DNA of 64,000 bases. Origin: Betaproteobacteria bacterium. Its GTDB lineage: Bacteria > Pseudomonadota > Gammaproteobacteria > Burkholderiales > Ga0077523. The DNA is taken from NCBI GenBank assembly GCA_016713305.1, contig JADJPK010000007.1, forward strand, positions 186,001-250,000, written 5' to 3'. The notes below the pieces were generated by a model. That model did not search any database, was not told the DNA's origin, and was given only the letters and a program-made list of their open reading frames with translations. Below are positions 46,078 through 55,078 of this stretch, piece by piece. The position numbers were made by a program, and so were the translations under genes. Positions within the stretch are counted from its first letter, which is position 1, and the number at the start of each line of letters is the position of its first letter.

Positions 46078-47949
46078 ATGGGCAGTGGCAGTGGCAGCAG
46101 CGGTGGAAGGAGCGGTGGCATGGGCAACAGCAGTGATGGCGGTAACGGCCGTGGCGGCGGCTGGTTCGGTCGGTCAAGGAAGAAAACCATCGAAGCGGGA
46201 GGCCGGCGCTTCGATGCAGACGAAGTGTGGGAGATGTGGGCGCGCCTCGAGGCGCTGAGTCGATCCCAGGCCGTCATCGAATTCACGCCGGAAGGCGAAG
46301 TCCTGAAGGCGAACTCCAACTTTCTCTCGGTCATGGGCTATCCGCTCGAGGACATTCAGGGGCGGCACCATCGCATGTTCGTCGAGCCGTCCTATGCGCA
46401 GAGCCCGGACTACGCGCAGTTCTGGGAAGGCCTGCGCAAGGGCGAGTTCAGGGCGGGACTCTTCAAGCGTATCGGCAGCGGCGACAGGGAAGTCTGGATC
46501 CAGGCGAGCTACAACCCGGTTCTGGACTCGAGCGGCCGGGTCCTCAAGATCGTCAAGTACACCACCGATGTCACGGCGGAGCAGGAGCGCACTGCACACG
46601 CGGCGGCCAAACTGCAGGCGATCGACCGGTCGCAAGGCGTCATCGAGTTCGATCTCGACGGCCGTATCGTCTCGGCGAACCGCAATTTTCTCGATGCACT
46701 GGGCTACTCCCCGGGGGAGATCGCTGGCCAGCATCACGCCATGTTCGTGGAGCCGGCCGAGCGGCAGAGCGATGACTACCGGAGGTTCTGGGAAAAGCTG
46801 CGTCGTGGCGAGTTCGACTCGGGCAAGTACAAGCGCGTGGGCAAGGGCGGCCGCACGGTGTGGATTCAGGCGACCTACAACCCGGTTCTCGATGCGTCGG
46901 GCAGGCCGGTGAAGGTCGTGAAGTTCGCCCAGATCATCACGGAGCAGGTGGAGGCGGCCCAGGCCACCGAGCGCGCAGTGGCGGACGTCATGCGGATCGT
47001 CTCGGCGGCTGCGAACGATGACCTCAGCCTGCGCATCGATTGCCAAGGCAAGTCGGGAGAGTTCGAGACCCTGTGCGCGGGAGTCAACCGACTCATGGAT
47101 ACGATGTCCGATGTCGTCGGCCGGATGCGGGATGCCTCGGACGTCATCACCACCAGCGCCAAGGAGATAGCGGCTGGGAACACGGACCTGTCTGGTCGGA
47201 CGGAGGAGCAGGCGTCGAGTCTGGAGGAGACGGCGAGTTCGATGGAGGAGCTGACGTCGACGGTGAAGCAGAACGCGGACAACGCGCGTCAGGCGAACCA
47301 GTTGGTGGTGGGGGCGTCGGAAGTGGCGCAGCGTGGTGGGGATGTGGTGAGGGAAGTGGTGCAGACGATGGGAGGGATCAGCGAGAGCAGCAAGAAGATT
47401 GCGGACATCATCTCGGTGATCGACGGGATTGCATTCCAGACGAACATTCTGGCGCTGAACGCGGCGGTGGAGGCGGCGAGGGCTGGGGAGCAGGGACGGG
47501 GATTTGCGGTGGTGGCGACGGAGGTGAGGAACCTGGCGCAGAGGAGTGCGGGGGCGGCGAAGGAGATCAAGGAACTGATCTCGGACTCGGTGGGGAAGGT
47601 GGAGTCGGGGAGCCGGCTGGTGGACGAGGCGGGGAGGACGATGGAAGAGATCGTGGTGTCGGTGAAGAGGGTGACGGACATCATGGCGGAGATCACGGCG
47701 GCGTCGGTGGAGCAGAGTGCGGGGATCGAGCAGGTGAACCAGGCGATCACGCAGATGGACGAGGTGACGCAGCAGAATGCGGCGCTGGTGGAGCAGGCGG
47801 CGGCGGCGGCGGAGAGTCTGGAGGAACAGGCGCAGATGCTGTCGCAGGCGGTGGTGGCGTTCAAGCTGGAACAGGAGAGCCAGGACACGGGTCCCCTGCA
47901 GCGCCGCCGTGCGGCGTCGACGCACCGCATCGCGGTCCAGGCGGCTTGA
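46078..47949 (+). CDS. Soluble PAS-PAS methyl-accepting chemotaxis protein
   Basis: 623 aa, no transmembrane helix. A Gly/Ser-rich N-terminus (about 1-30) precedes two tandem PAS domains that resemble each other closely (SQAVIEFTPEGEVLKANSNF ... VWIQASYNPVLDSSGRVLKIVKYTTDVT, and SQGVIEFDLDGRIVSANRNF ... VWIQATYNPVLDASGRPVKVVKFAQIIT). A short HAMP-like link and the repeated signalling domain follow. It probably senses an internal redox or metabolic signal (Aer-like), perhaps via flavin or haem; no cofactor ligand can be assigned. It lacks the xWxxF tether of its neighbours, ending HRIAVQAA. The frame is intact. Confidence 0.94.
   Translation: MGSGSGSSGGRSGGMGNSSDGGNGRGGGWFGRSRKKTIEAGGRRFDADEVWEMWARLEALSRSQAVIEFTPEGEVLKANSNFLSVMGYPLEDIQGRHHRMFVEPSYAQSPDYAQFWEGLRKGEFRAGLFKRIGSGDREVWIQASYNPVLDSSGRVLKIVKYTTDVTAEQERTAHAAAKLQAIDRSQGVIEFDLDGRIVSANRNFLDALGYSPGEIAGQHHAMFVEPAERQSDDYRRFWEKLRRGEFDSGKYKRVGKGGRTVWIQATYNPVLDASGRPVKVVKFAQIITEQVEAAQATERAVADVMRIVSAAANDDLSLRIDCQGKSGEFETLCAGVNRLMDTMSDVVGRMRDASDVITTSAKEIAAGNTDLSGRTEEQASSLEETASSMEELTSTVKQNADNARQANQLVVGASEVAQRGGDVVREVVQTMGGISESSKKIADIISVIDGIAFQTNILALNAAVEAARAGEQGRGFAVVATEVRNLAQRSAGAAKEIKELISDSVGKVESGSRLVDEAGRTMEEIVVSVKRVTDIMAEITAASVEQSAGIEQVNQAITQMDEVTQQNAALVEQAAAAAESLEEQAQMLSQAVVAFKLEQESQDTGPLQRRRAASTHRIAVQAA
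47161..47853 (+). repeat. MCP signalling-domain repeat, copy 4
   Basis: Core copy starting AAGGAGATAGCGGCTGGG; intact reading frame, so it is the best reference for indels in the other copies. It diverges after the codons for LSQAV. Confidence 0.95.
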
Positions 47950-48033
47950 TGTCTCTTCCTCGGAGGCGCCGCTGCCGGCAGCCCATGCTGCCCGGAGACG
48001 ACCCGCCTTTCGGGGCAGCGCAGGTGAGGAGTG

Positions 48034-48060
48034 TCAAGTTGGCAGCGGCGAAGCCGCTAA
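48034..48060 (+). promoter_or_regulatory. Sigma-28 (FliA) promoter before cheW-cheR-cheD-cheB
   Basis: TCAAGTTG, 11 bases, GCCGCTAA. Seven of eight -10 bases and the spacing fit the FliA form; cheW starts 82 bp downstream. Confidence 0.75.
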
Positions 48061-48141
48061 CTCCCCGGAGAGCCGGGTGATGGCCGCTGCCAAGGCATCG
48101 GCGAAGGACGCCACCGTTCAGATCGCGGGAAAGGGAACGCA

Positions 48142-48651
48142 ATGAAAACAGATACGAAAGACAGTCTTGCCAAGGGATCGATCGAGGCAGCCCAGGCGGC
48201 CGGAGAATTCCTGACGTTCCGGTTGGGGGAAGAGGAGTACGGGATCGAGATCCTGAAGGTGCAGGAGATCCGGGGTTACGATGCCGTGACGACCATTGCC
48301 AACGCACCCTCGTTCATCAAGGGCGTCATCAACCTGCGGGGGGTCATCGTGCCCATCGTGGACCTTCGCATCAAATTCGGGGTCGGCCAGGCCGACTACA
48401 ACCAGTTCACCGTCGTCATCGTGCTCAACGTGGGCAGCCGCGTCGTCGGCATCGTGGTCGACAGCGTCTCGGACGTGATGACCCTCACGTCGGAGCAGAT
48501 CAAACCGGCGCCGGAATTCTCGTCCAGCTTCGACACGCGCTATCTCACCGGCATCGGCGCGATCGACGATCGCATGCTGATCCTCGTGGACATCGAACGG
48601 CTGATGCTGTCCTCGGACATGGCGCTGGTCGACGAAGCGGCCGCGGCCTAG
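48142..48651 (+). CDS. cheW: Chemotaxis coupling protein CheW
   Basis: 169-aa adaptor linking receptors to CheA. The sequence FLTFRLGEEEYGIEILKVQEIRGY, FIKGVINLRGVIVPIVDLRIKFG and VVGIVVDSVSDVMTL follows the two SH3-like beta barrels of CheW; the RG in NLRGVIVP is at the receptor-contact site. GGGAA precedes the ATG. cheR begins at the base after the stop. Confidence 0.97.
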   Translation: MKTDTKDSLAKGSIEAAQAAGEFLTFRLGEEEYGIEILKVQEIRGYDAVTTIANAPSFIKGVINLRGVIVPIVDLRIKFGVGQADYNQFTVVIVLNVGSRVVGIVVDSVSDVMTLTSEQIKPAPEFSSSFDTRYLTGIGAIDDRMLILVDIERLMLSSDMALVDEAAAA

Positions 48652-49569
48652 ATGGCCACCGTCCAGTCCGGAACGCGCTCAGGCACCGTCGATCCGAAAC
48701 AGCTGGCCGCGCAGTTCGCGGCCTCGCGTGACGCGTCGCGCGAGTTCGAATACACCCCCGCGGACTTCGAGGCCGTGCGCGCACTCATCTACAAGCGTGC
48801 CGGCATCTCGCTGTCGCCGGTGAAGGCGGACATGGTCTACAGCCGTCTCGCCCGGCGGCTGCGTGCGCGGGGCATGAAGCGCTTCTCCGAGTACATCGAC
48901 TATCTCCGCGGCGGCGGCGACGACGAGGAGTGGGAGGCGTTCACGAACGCGCTCACCACGAACCTCACATCGTTCTTTCGCGAGGAGCATCACTTCCCGA
49001 TCCTCGCGAATCATCTGCAGAGCCTGCGTGGACGCAATCCGTCCATCTGGTGCTGCGCATCGTCCACGGGCGAGGAACCCTACTCGCTCGCGATGACGGC
49101 GGTGGAGGCGTTCGGCAGCTTCAACATTCCGGTCAGCATTCTCGCTTCGGACCTGGATACGAACGTGCTGGCCAAGGCGCGGGCGGGTGTCTATCCGGCC
49201 GAGCGCATCGAACGGTTGTCGGCAGAACGGGTGAAGCGCTTCTTCATGCGCGGTACGGGTGCCCAGGAAGGTCTCGTCAAGGTCCGCCCGGAACTGGCCA
49301 AGCTGGTGTCGTTCAAGCAGATCAATCTGCTGTCCAGCCCGCTCCCCGTGCAAGGACAATTCGATGCGGTGTTCTGCCGGAACGTGATGATCTACTTCGA
49401 CAAGGCGACGCAGGCTTCGATCCTGAGACGCTTCGTCCCTCACATGAATCCCGATGCGCTCCTGTTCGTGGGCCACTCCGAGAGCCTCTTCCACGTGTCG
49501 GACGTCTTTCATCTGCGAGGCAAGACCGTCTACGACCTGGTGAAAGGGGGAGGGGCGAATGTCGTTTGA
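48652..49569 (+). CDS. cheR: Chemoreceptor methyltransferase CheR
   Basis: 305 aa. An N-terminal helical domain (DFEAVRALIYKRAGISLSPVKADMVYSRLARRLRARG) is followed by the SAM domain with SFFREEHHFPIL, WCCASSTGEEPYSLAMTAVE (motif I) and FDAVFCRNVMIYFDKATQ. It methylates Glu residues of MCPs and probably docks on their xWxxF tails via its beta-subdomain. It immediately follows cheW and overlaps cheD by 11 bp. Confidence 0.97.
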   Translation: MATVQSGTRSGTVDPKQLAAQFAASRDASREFEYTPADFEAVRALIYKRAGISLSPVKADMVYSRLARRLRARGMKRFSEYIDYLRGGGDDEEWEAFTNALTTNLTSFFREEHHFPILANHLQSLRGRNPSIWCCASSTGEEPYSLAMTAVEAFGSFNIPVSILASDLDTNVLAKARAGVYPAERIERLSAERVKRFFMRGTGAQEGLVKVRPELAKLVSFKQINLLSSPLPVQGQFDAVFCRNVMIYFDKATQASILRRFVPHMNPDALLFVGHSESLFHVSDVFHLRGKTVYDLVKGGGANVV

Positions 49570-50176
49570 TGCAGCGCTCGAATCCCTCGCGACCAATCTC
49601 TACTTCGACCGGACGTTCGACCGCCATGCAGTCAAGGTCCTGCCGGGCGAGTTCTACGTCACCGATCGCGACATGGTGCTCGTGACGACGCTGGGCTCCT
49701 GCGTGGCCGCGTGCATCCGCGATGCCGATCTGGGCATCGGGGGCATCAATCACTTCATGCTGCCCGACACGTCGACGGTCGAGGCGGGCGCGCCAGCTTC
49801 GACATCGGCCCGCTACGGGACCTATGCCATGGAACTGCTGATCAACGAACTGGTGAAGCTCGGGGCGCGGCGCAAGCACCTGGTCGCGAAAGTGTTCGGC
49901 GGAGGCAATGTGCTGGGCAACATGACCGTCACGAACGTGGGCCAGCGCAACGCGTCCTTCGTGCTGGGGTATCTGTCGATGGAAGGCATCCCCGTGCTGG
50001 CCAAGGACCTGCTGGACGAGCATCCACGCAAGGTCTATTTCTTTCCGCGCACCGGCAAGGTGCTGATCAAGAAACTGCGCAGCGTGCGCAACGAGACCCT
50101 GGTGGAGCGCGAGACCGATTACGCGAAGCGTCTCAAGACGACCCGGGTGTCGGGAGACGTGGAGTTGTTCGCATGA
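49559..50176 (+). CDS. cheD: Chemoreceptor glutamine deamidase CheD
   Basis: 205 aa. Catalytic Cys48 in LVTTLGSCVAACIRD and His65 in GGINHFMLPD are present, with KVFGGGNVLGNMTVTNVGQRN downstream. It converts Gln to Glu at MCP methylation sites. The C-terminal extension after YFFPRTGKVLIKKL is usual in betaproteobacterial CheD. It overlaps cheB in ATGA. Confidence 0.97.
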   Translation: MSFDAALESLATNLYFDRTFDRHAVKVLPGEFYVTDRDMVLVTTLGSCVAACIRDADLGIGGINHFMLPDTSTVEAGAPASTSARYGTYAMELLINELVKLGARRKHLVAKVFGGGNVLGNMTVTNVGQRNASFVLGYLSMEGIPVLAKDLLDEHPRKVYFFPRTGKVLIKKLRSVRNETLVERETDYAKRLKTTRVSGDVELFA

Positions 50177-51279
50177 CGCTGGCCATGCATGCAGCACCGG
50201 CGGCAGACCGGAAGATCAGGGTCGTGGTGGTGGACGATTCGGCCCTGATCCGCTCGGTGCTCAAGAAGCTGCTCGAGACGGCGCCCGACATCGAAGTGGT
50301 CGGGGTGGCGTCCGACCCCATCGTGGCACGCGAAGTCATTCGCAGCACCGAGCCCGATGTGATCACGCTGGACGTCGAGATGCCGCGCATGGACGGGCTG
50401 GAATTCCTGTCGCGTCTCATGCGCCTCAAGCCGACGCCCGTGGTGATGGTGTCTTCGCTGACCGCGCGCGGCTCCGAAGTGACCTTGCGGGCGCTCGAGC
50501 TCGGCGCCGTCGACTTCGTGGCAAAGCCCAAGTTCGACATCCAGCACGGATTGCAGGAGACCGCGCGCGAGATCGTGGAGAAGGTGAGGGCGGCCTCCCA
50601 CGCGCGGGTGCGCAAATCGGTGCCGGTGGAGTCCGGTCCCGCCAATTCCGCGGATGTCGTCCTGCCGGCCACGCTGTCACGCGTCGCGGCCACGGAGAAG
50701 GTCATCATCGTTGGCGCGAGCACGGGCGGAACCGAAGCCATCAAGGCGTTCCTGACCCGGATGCCGGCCGACTGCCCCGGGATTCTTATCGCCCAGCACA
50801 TGCCCGAGGCTTTCACCAAGTCCTTCGCCCAGCGCCTGGATGGCCTGTGCCGGATCAAGGTTCACGAAGCCCAGGGTGGCGAGCGGGTACTCCCGGGCCA
50901 CGCCTTCATTGCACCGGGACACTCGCATCTGCTGCTCGCGCGGAGCGGCGCCAACTATGTGACCGAACTGTCCCAGGCCCCTCCCGTCAACCGGCATCGG
51001 CCGTCGGTGGACGTACTGTTCCGGTCGGCCGCGAACGTCGCGGGGCGCAATGCCATGGGCGTGATCCTGACGGGCATGGGCAAGGATGGTGCGGCGGGCA
51101 TGCTGGAAATGAAGCAGGGGGGAGCCTATACGTTTGCGCAGGACGAGGCCTCCTGCGTGGTCTTCGGGATGCCCCGCGAGGCGATCGCGCTGGGCGGAGT
51201 CGACGAAGTCGTCCCCCTCGACGACATTGCGTCCCGGGTGCTGCTGCGCCTGGGCGCGGAGCGCACGATCAGGGTTTAG
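50173..51279 (+). CDS. cheB: Chemotaxis methylesterase CheB
   Basis: 368 aa. A receiver domain (Asp21/22, phospho-acceptor Asp67 in ITLDVEMPRMDG, Lys118/120 in FVAKPK) and the methylesterase domain with catalytic triad Ser183 (VGASTGGTEAIK), His209 (IAQHMPEAFTK) and Asp305 (TGMGKDGAAGM). It removes methyl groups from MCPs when phosphorylated by CheA. Last of the cheWRDB block. Confidence 0.97.
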   Translation: MTLAMHAAPAADRKIRVVVVDDSALIRSVLKKLLETAPDIEVVGVASDPIVAREVIRSTEPDVITLDVEMPRMDGLEFLSRLMRLKPTPVVMVSSLTARGSEVTLRALELGAVDFVAKPKFDIQHGLQETAREIVEKVRAASHARVRKSVPVESGPANSADVVLPATLSRVAATEKVIIVGASTGGTEAIKAFLTRMPADCPGILIAQHMPEAFTKSFAQRLDGLCRIKVHEAQGGERVLPGHAFIAPGHSHLLLARSGANYVTELSQAPPVNRHRPSVDVLFRSAANVAGRNAMGVILTGMGKDGAAGMLEMKQGGAYTFAQDEASCVVFGMPREAIALGGVDEVVPLDDIASRVLLRLGAERTIRV

Positions 51280-51323
51280 CGGCCACCTTCGGGGGCCATT
51301 GCAGTCGTTTCAGGAGAGCAGTC

Positions 51324-51629
51324 ATGCAGACGCAGGTTCAGAAATCAGGCGACAGGGCGACCATCCGGTTGAACGGACGGTTCGATTTCAACGCGCACCG
51401 CCATTTCCGCGAGGCCTACGAGTCCCATCTGTCGGCCAAGGAGGTGAAGGAGTTCGAGATCGACATGGCCCAGGTCGACTATGTGGACAGTTCCGCCCTG
51501 GGCATGCTCCTCATGCTCAAGGAAAAGGCGCATGCCAGCGCCAAGTCGGTGGTTCTCGCGAACTGCAAGGGCACGGTCAAGCAGGTGCTGGACATCGCCA
51601 ATTTCGGCAAGCTCTTCACCATGCGGTAA
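51324..51629 (+). CDS. STAS-domain protein (anti-sigma-factor antagonist type)
   Basis: 101-aa STAS domain. MAQVDYVDSSALGMLLMLKEKA holds the conserved DSSALG, where the Ser is the phosphorylation site in SpoIIAA-like proteins; NCKGTVKQVLDIANFGKLF follows. GGAGA precedes the ATG. It lies 44 bp after cheB and may be co-transcribed, suggesting a switch tied to chemotaxis or to a partner-switching pathway, but no kinase or sigma partner is in view. Confidence 0.9.
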   Translation: MQTQVQKSGDRATIRLNGRFDFNAHRHFREAYESHLSAKEVKEFEIDMAQVDYVDSSALGMLLMLKEKAHASAKSVVLANCKGTVKQVLDIANFGKLFTMR

Positions 51630-51674
51630 GTTTGTCCGGAGTCCGGAATCCTGTCCCTGACGGCGGCGCAGGCC

Positions 51675-51703
51675 TTGGAAGTGCCGCCGGTTTCGGCTAG
51701 ACT
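51675..51703 (+). promoter_or_regulatory. Sigma-70-type promoter of tRNA-Val
   Basis: TTGGAA, 17 bases, TAGACT, 12 bp before the tRNA. Spacing is ideal and each box has 4 of 6 consensus bases. Confidence 0.55.
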
Positions 51704-51715
51704 CCGCTCTCTTTT

Positions 51716-51792
51716 AGGCGCGTAGCTCAGCTGGTTAGAGCACCACCTTGACATGGTGGGGGTCGTTGGTTCGAGTCCAATCGCGCCTACCA
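51716..51792 (+). tRNA. tRNA-Val (GAC)
   Basis: 77 nt including encoded CCA. The acceptor stem AGGCGCG / CGCGCCT is complete. The anticodon stem CCACC / GGTGG encloses the loop TTGACAT, anticodon GAC at 51750-51752. The T-loop TTCGAGT is standard. Confidence 0.96.
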
Positions 51793-51904
51793 AAGATCAC
51801 AAATGCGGGAGTCGGGTGGCACGGACGGCCGGAAGCGGCCACGGGTTGCCGGCTCCCGTGTTCATGTCGGCCCCACTGCGCAACACTGACCTGACGCGGC
51901 ACAC

Positions 51905-53814
51905 ATGCTTTCGATCCGATTGCCCGACGGCGCGACCAAGGAGTTTCCGGGGCCGGTGACGGTCGCCGACGTGGCGGCATCCATCGGACCGGGTCTCGCC
52001 AAGGCCGCGATCGCGGGCAAGGTGGACGGGCGACTGGTGGACCTCTCCTTCCTGGTGGTGAACGACAGCCAGGTCGCCATCGTGACGGGCAAGGATGCCG
52101 AAGGTCTGGAGATCATCCGTCACTCCACCGCGCATCTTCTGGCCTACGCGGTCAAGGAACTCTTCCCCGATGCCCAGGTGACCATCGGTCCGGTGATCGA
52201 GAACGGGTTCTACTACGACTTTTCGTACAAGCGGCCCTTCACGCCCGAGGATCTCGCGGTCATCGAGAACCGGATGGCGGAGCTGGCCGGGCGTGACCAC
52301 GCCGTGAAGCGCGAGGTGTGGAAACGGGACGACGCGGTGGCCTTCTTCAAGTCCATCGGCGAGCACTACAAGGCGGAGATCATCGCCTCGATCCCGTCGA
52401 ACGAGGACATCTCCCTCTACCGCGAGGGGGACTTCATCGACCTGTGCCGCGGCCCGCACGTGCCGTCGACGGGCAAGCTGAAGGTGTTCAAGCTGATGAA
52501 GGTTGCCGGCGCCTACTGGCGCGGCGACTCCAAGAACGAGATGCTCCAGCGGATTTACGGGACCGCGTGGGCATCCAAGGCCGACCAGGATGCCTATCTG
52601 CACATGCTGGAGGAAGCCGAAAAGCGGGATCACCGCAAGCTCGGCCGCCAGCTCGATCTCTTCCACGTGCAGGACGAAGCCCCCGGGATGGTCTTCTGGC
52701 ATCCCCACGGCTGGACGCTCTGGCAGCAGGTGGAGCAATACATGCGGCGGATGCTGGCGGCCAACGGCTACCGGGAAGTCCGCACGCCCATGGTCATGGA
52801 TCGCGCGCCCTCTGGGAACGCTCCGGGCATTGGGAAAACTACCGGGAACACATGTTCACGACGTCGTCGGAAAACCGCGACTACGCCGTGAAGCCGATGA
52901 ACTGCCCGGGCCATGTGCAGATCTTCAATCAGGGGCTGCGCAGCTACCGCGATCTTCCCCTGCGGCTGGCCGAATTCGGTGCGTGCCATCGCAACGAGCC
53001 GTCCGGTGCCCTGCACGGAATCATGCGGGTCCGCGCCTTCACCCAGGACGATGCCCACATCTTCTGCCGTGAAGACCAGGTGCAGGACGAGGCGGCCAGC
53101 TTCATCGACCTGCTCCAGCGGATCTATGCGGACTTCGGCTTCCACGAGATCCTGATCAAGCTGTCCACCCGTCCGGAGAAGCGTATCGGCGCGGACGAGA
53201 CCTGGGATCGCGCCGAGGCGGCGCTCAGTTCCGCACTGGATGCCAAGGGCCTCCAATGGGAACTCAATCCAGGGGAAGGCGCGTTCTACGGTCCCAAGAT
53301 CGAGTTTTCCCTCAAGGATTCCATCGGCCGGGTCTGGCAATGCGGCACCCTGCAGCTCGATTTCGAGCTGCCCGGCCGTCTGGACGCGGAGTTCGTCGAC
53401 GAGGACAACACCCGCAAGACGCCGGTCATGCTGCATCGGGCCATTCTCGGGTCACTGGAGCGTTTCATCGGCATCCTGATCGAGAACTACGCCGGGGCAC
53501 TGCCCCTGTGGCTCTCGCCAGTGCAGGCCGTGGTGCTGAACATCTCGGAAGCCCAGCGGGGTTACGCCACCCAAGTGGGGGGGCGGCTGGGGGCCGCAGG
53601 CTTCCGCGTCGAAACCGACTTGAGGAATGAGACGATTAACCTTAAGATTCGGGAACATAGCTTGAGGAAGCTGCCCTACCAGATCGTCGTCGGCGAAAAA
53701 GAGGTCGCTGGGGGTCTGGTGGCAGTTCGTGCGCGGGGTGGTCAGAACCTGGGGACGATGACACTCGACGAGTTCGAGGCGCGTCTCAGATCGGAACTGC
53801 CTGCCGGCGCTTAA
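51905..53814 (+). CDS. thrS: Threonyl-tRNA synthetase (one frameshift)
   Basis: About 636 aa. The TGS domain (MLSIRLPDGATKEFPGPVTVADVAASIG) and editing domain (HSTAHLLAYAVKELFPDAQ; DLCRGPHVPSTGKLKVFKLMKVAGAYWRGD) precede the catalytic core (SENRDYAVKPMNCPGHVQIF; FGACHRNEPSGALHGIMRVRAFTQDDAHIF; YGPKIEF; HRAILGSLERFIGILIENYAG) and anticodon domain. Near 52802-52808 two extra bases (GC in a GCGCGC run) break MDRA-LWERSGHW. Because this gene is single-copy and essential, the break is surely an error. It leads the translation operon with infC 20 bp downstream. Confidence 0.97.
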
Positions 53815-53834
53815 CTTACCAGGAGGTAACACCC

Positions 53835-54353
53835 ATCCTTCAAGATCGCGAGTTGCGGATCAACGGCGAGATCAATGCGTCGGAGGTCCGGTTGGTCGGT
53901 GCAGACGGTGAGCCCATCGGAGTCGTGAGCCTGTCGGTCGCGACGCAGATGGCCGAGGAAGCAGAACTCGATCTCGTGGAGATCGCACCGACAGCGAAGC
54001 CGCCGGTTTGCCGCATCATGGATTTCGGCAAGTTCAAGTACAGCGAATCCAAGAAGCGGCACGAAGCCAAACTCAAGCAGAAGCAGATCCAGGTCAAGGA
54101 GATCAAGTTTCGCCCCGGCACGGACGAGGGCGATTACCAGATCAAGTTGCGGAACCTGATCCGCTTTCTCGGCGAGGGCGACAAGACCAAGGTCACTCTG
54201 CGGTTCCGTGGACGGGAAATGGCGCACCAGGAATTCGGGATCAAGCTGCTGGAGCGCGTGAAGCAGGATCTCGAGGCGCACGGGGTGGTCGAGCAGTTTC
54301 CGAAGCTCGAAGGCCGGCAGATGATCATGGTGCTGGCGCCCAAGAAGAAGTGA
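53835..54353 (+). CDS. infC: Translation initiation factor IF-3, AUC start
   Basis: 172 aa. The start is placed at ATC 53835: an excellent AGGAGGT lies 7 bp upstream and the sequence from there (ILQDRELRINGEINASEVRLVGADGEP) matches the conserved IF-3 N-terminus, whereas no ATG or GTG exists between the thrS stop and this point. A non-AUG start (AUU in E. coli) is the known basis of infC autoregulation, since IF-3 rejects such codons. KPPVCRIMDFGKFKYSESKK is the family signature, followed by IKFRPGTDEGDYQIKLRNLIRFLGEGDKTKVTLRFRGREM. Confidence 0.96.
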   Translation: MLQDRELRINGEINASEVRLVGADGEPIGVVSLSVATQMAEEAELDLVEIAPTAKPPVCRIMDFGKFKYSESKKRHEAKLKQKQIQVKEIKFRPGTDEGDYQIKLRNLIRFLGEGDKTKVTLRFRGREMAHQEFGIKLLERVKQDLEAHGVVEQFPKLEGRQMIMVLAPKKK

Positions 54354-54481
54354 TGCGGAAGTGAGGTTTTCCGGGCTGTCCTTCACGGCGAAGGAGGGCC
54401 CGAAAGAAGCGCCTGACCGGCAGTCTAAGCGTCCGCGGCATGCGGGCCGCCTATCAAGCGCAGCAAACCAAGGAGTACACG

Positions 54482-54679
54482 ATGCCGAAGATGAAGACCA
54501 AGCGCAGCGCGTCCAAGCGCTTTCGCGCACAGGGCAGTGGCGGGATCAAGCGGGGCAAGGCCTTCCTGCGCCACATCCTCACCAAGAAGTCCACGAAGCG
54601 CAAGCGTCATCTGCGCGGTTCGACTCAGGTGCACGAGTCGAACGAGAAGTCCGTCCGTGCCATGATGCCTTACGCGTGA
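54482..54679 (+). CDS. rpmI: 50S ribosomal protein L35 (bL35)
   Basis: 65-aa basic protein: MPKMKTKRSASKRFRAQGSG, KRGKAFLRHILTKKSTKRKR. AAGGAG precedes the ATG. It is placed between infC and rplT as in nearly all bacteria; the 128-bp gap after infC may hold the L20-dependent control region, though I could not fold one. Confidence 0.98.
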   Translation: MPKMKTKRSASKRFRAQGSGGIKRGKAFLRHILTKKSTKRKRHLRGSTQVHESNEKSVRAMMPYA

Positions 54680-54689
54680 GGAGAGCGAG

Positions 54690-55055
54690 ATGCCGCGAGT
54701 AAAGCGTGGAGTAACCGCACGGGCCCGTCACAAGAAGGTGCTGGCCCAGGCCAAGGGATACCGTGGCCGTCGCAGCAACGTCTACAAGATCGCCAAGCAG
54801 GCTGTCATGCGCGCCGGGCAGTATGCCTATCGCGACCGCCGCAATCGCAAGCGTGTTTTCCGCCGCCTGTGGATCGCACGGATCAATGCGGCAGCGCGCT
54901 CGCTCGATCTTGGCCTCACGTACAGCACGTTCATGAACGGTCTCAAGAAGGCGGCCATCGAAGTGGATCGCAAGGTCCTCTCCGACCTGGCGATCTTCGA
55001 CAAGGACGCATTCGCGCAGCTGGCGAGCCAGGCCAAGGCGAGCCTCGGCCGGTAA
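54690..55055 (+). CDS. rplT: 50S ribosomal protein L20 (bL20)
   Basis: 121 aa, starting MPRVKRGVTARARHKKVLAQAKGYRGRRSNVYKIAKQAVMRAGQYAYRDRRNRKRVFRRLWI, the rRNA-binding helix, then the globular part with INAAARSLDLGLTYSTFMNGLKKAAIEVDRKVLSDLA. It follows rpmI by 10 bp with GAGGAGAG as ribosome site. In E. coli L20 represses its own operon. Confidence 0.98.
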   Translation: MPRVKRGVTARARHKKVLAQAKGYRGRRSNVYKIAKQAVMRAGQYAYRDRRNRKRVFRRLWIARINAAARSLDLGLTYSTFMNGLKKAAIEVDRKVLSDLAIFDKDAFAQLASQAKASLGR

Positions 55056-55078
55056 GGATTCCGGCCCGCGAAGAAAAA

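Noticed and set aside
37500..47950. Long minus-strand open frames rich in Arg, His and Leu across the MCP genes
   Set aside because: They are shadows of the GC-biased repeated signalling block, recur in each copy, and lack starts, ribosome sites and family motifs.
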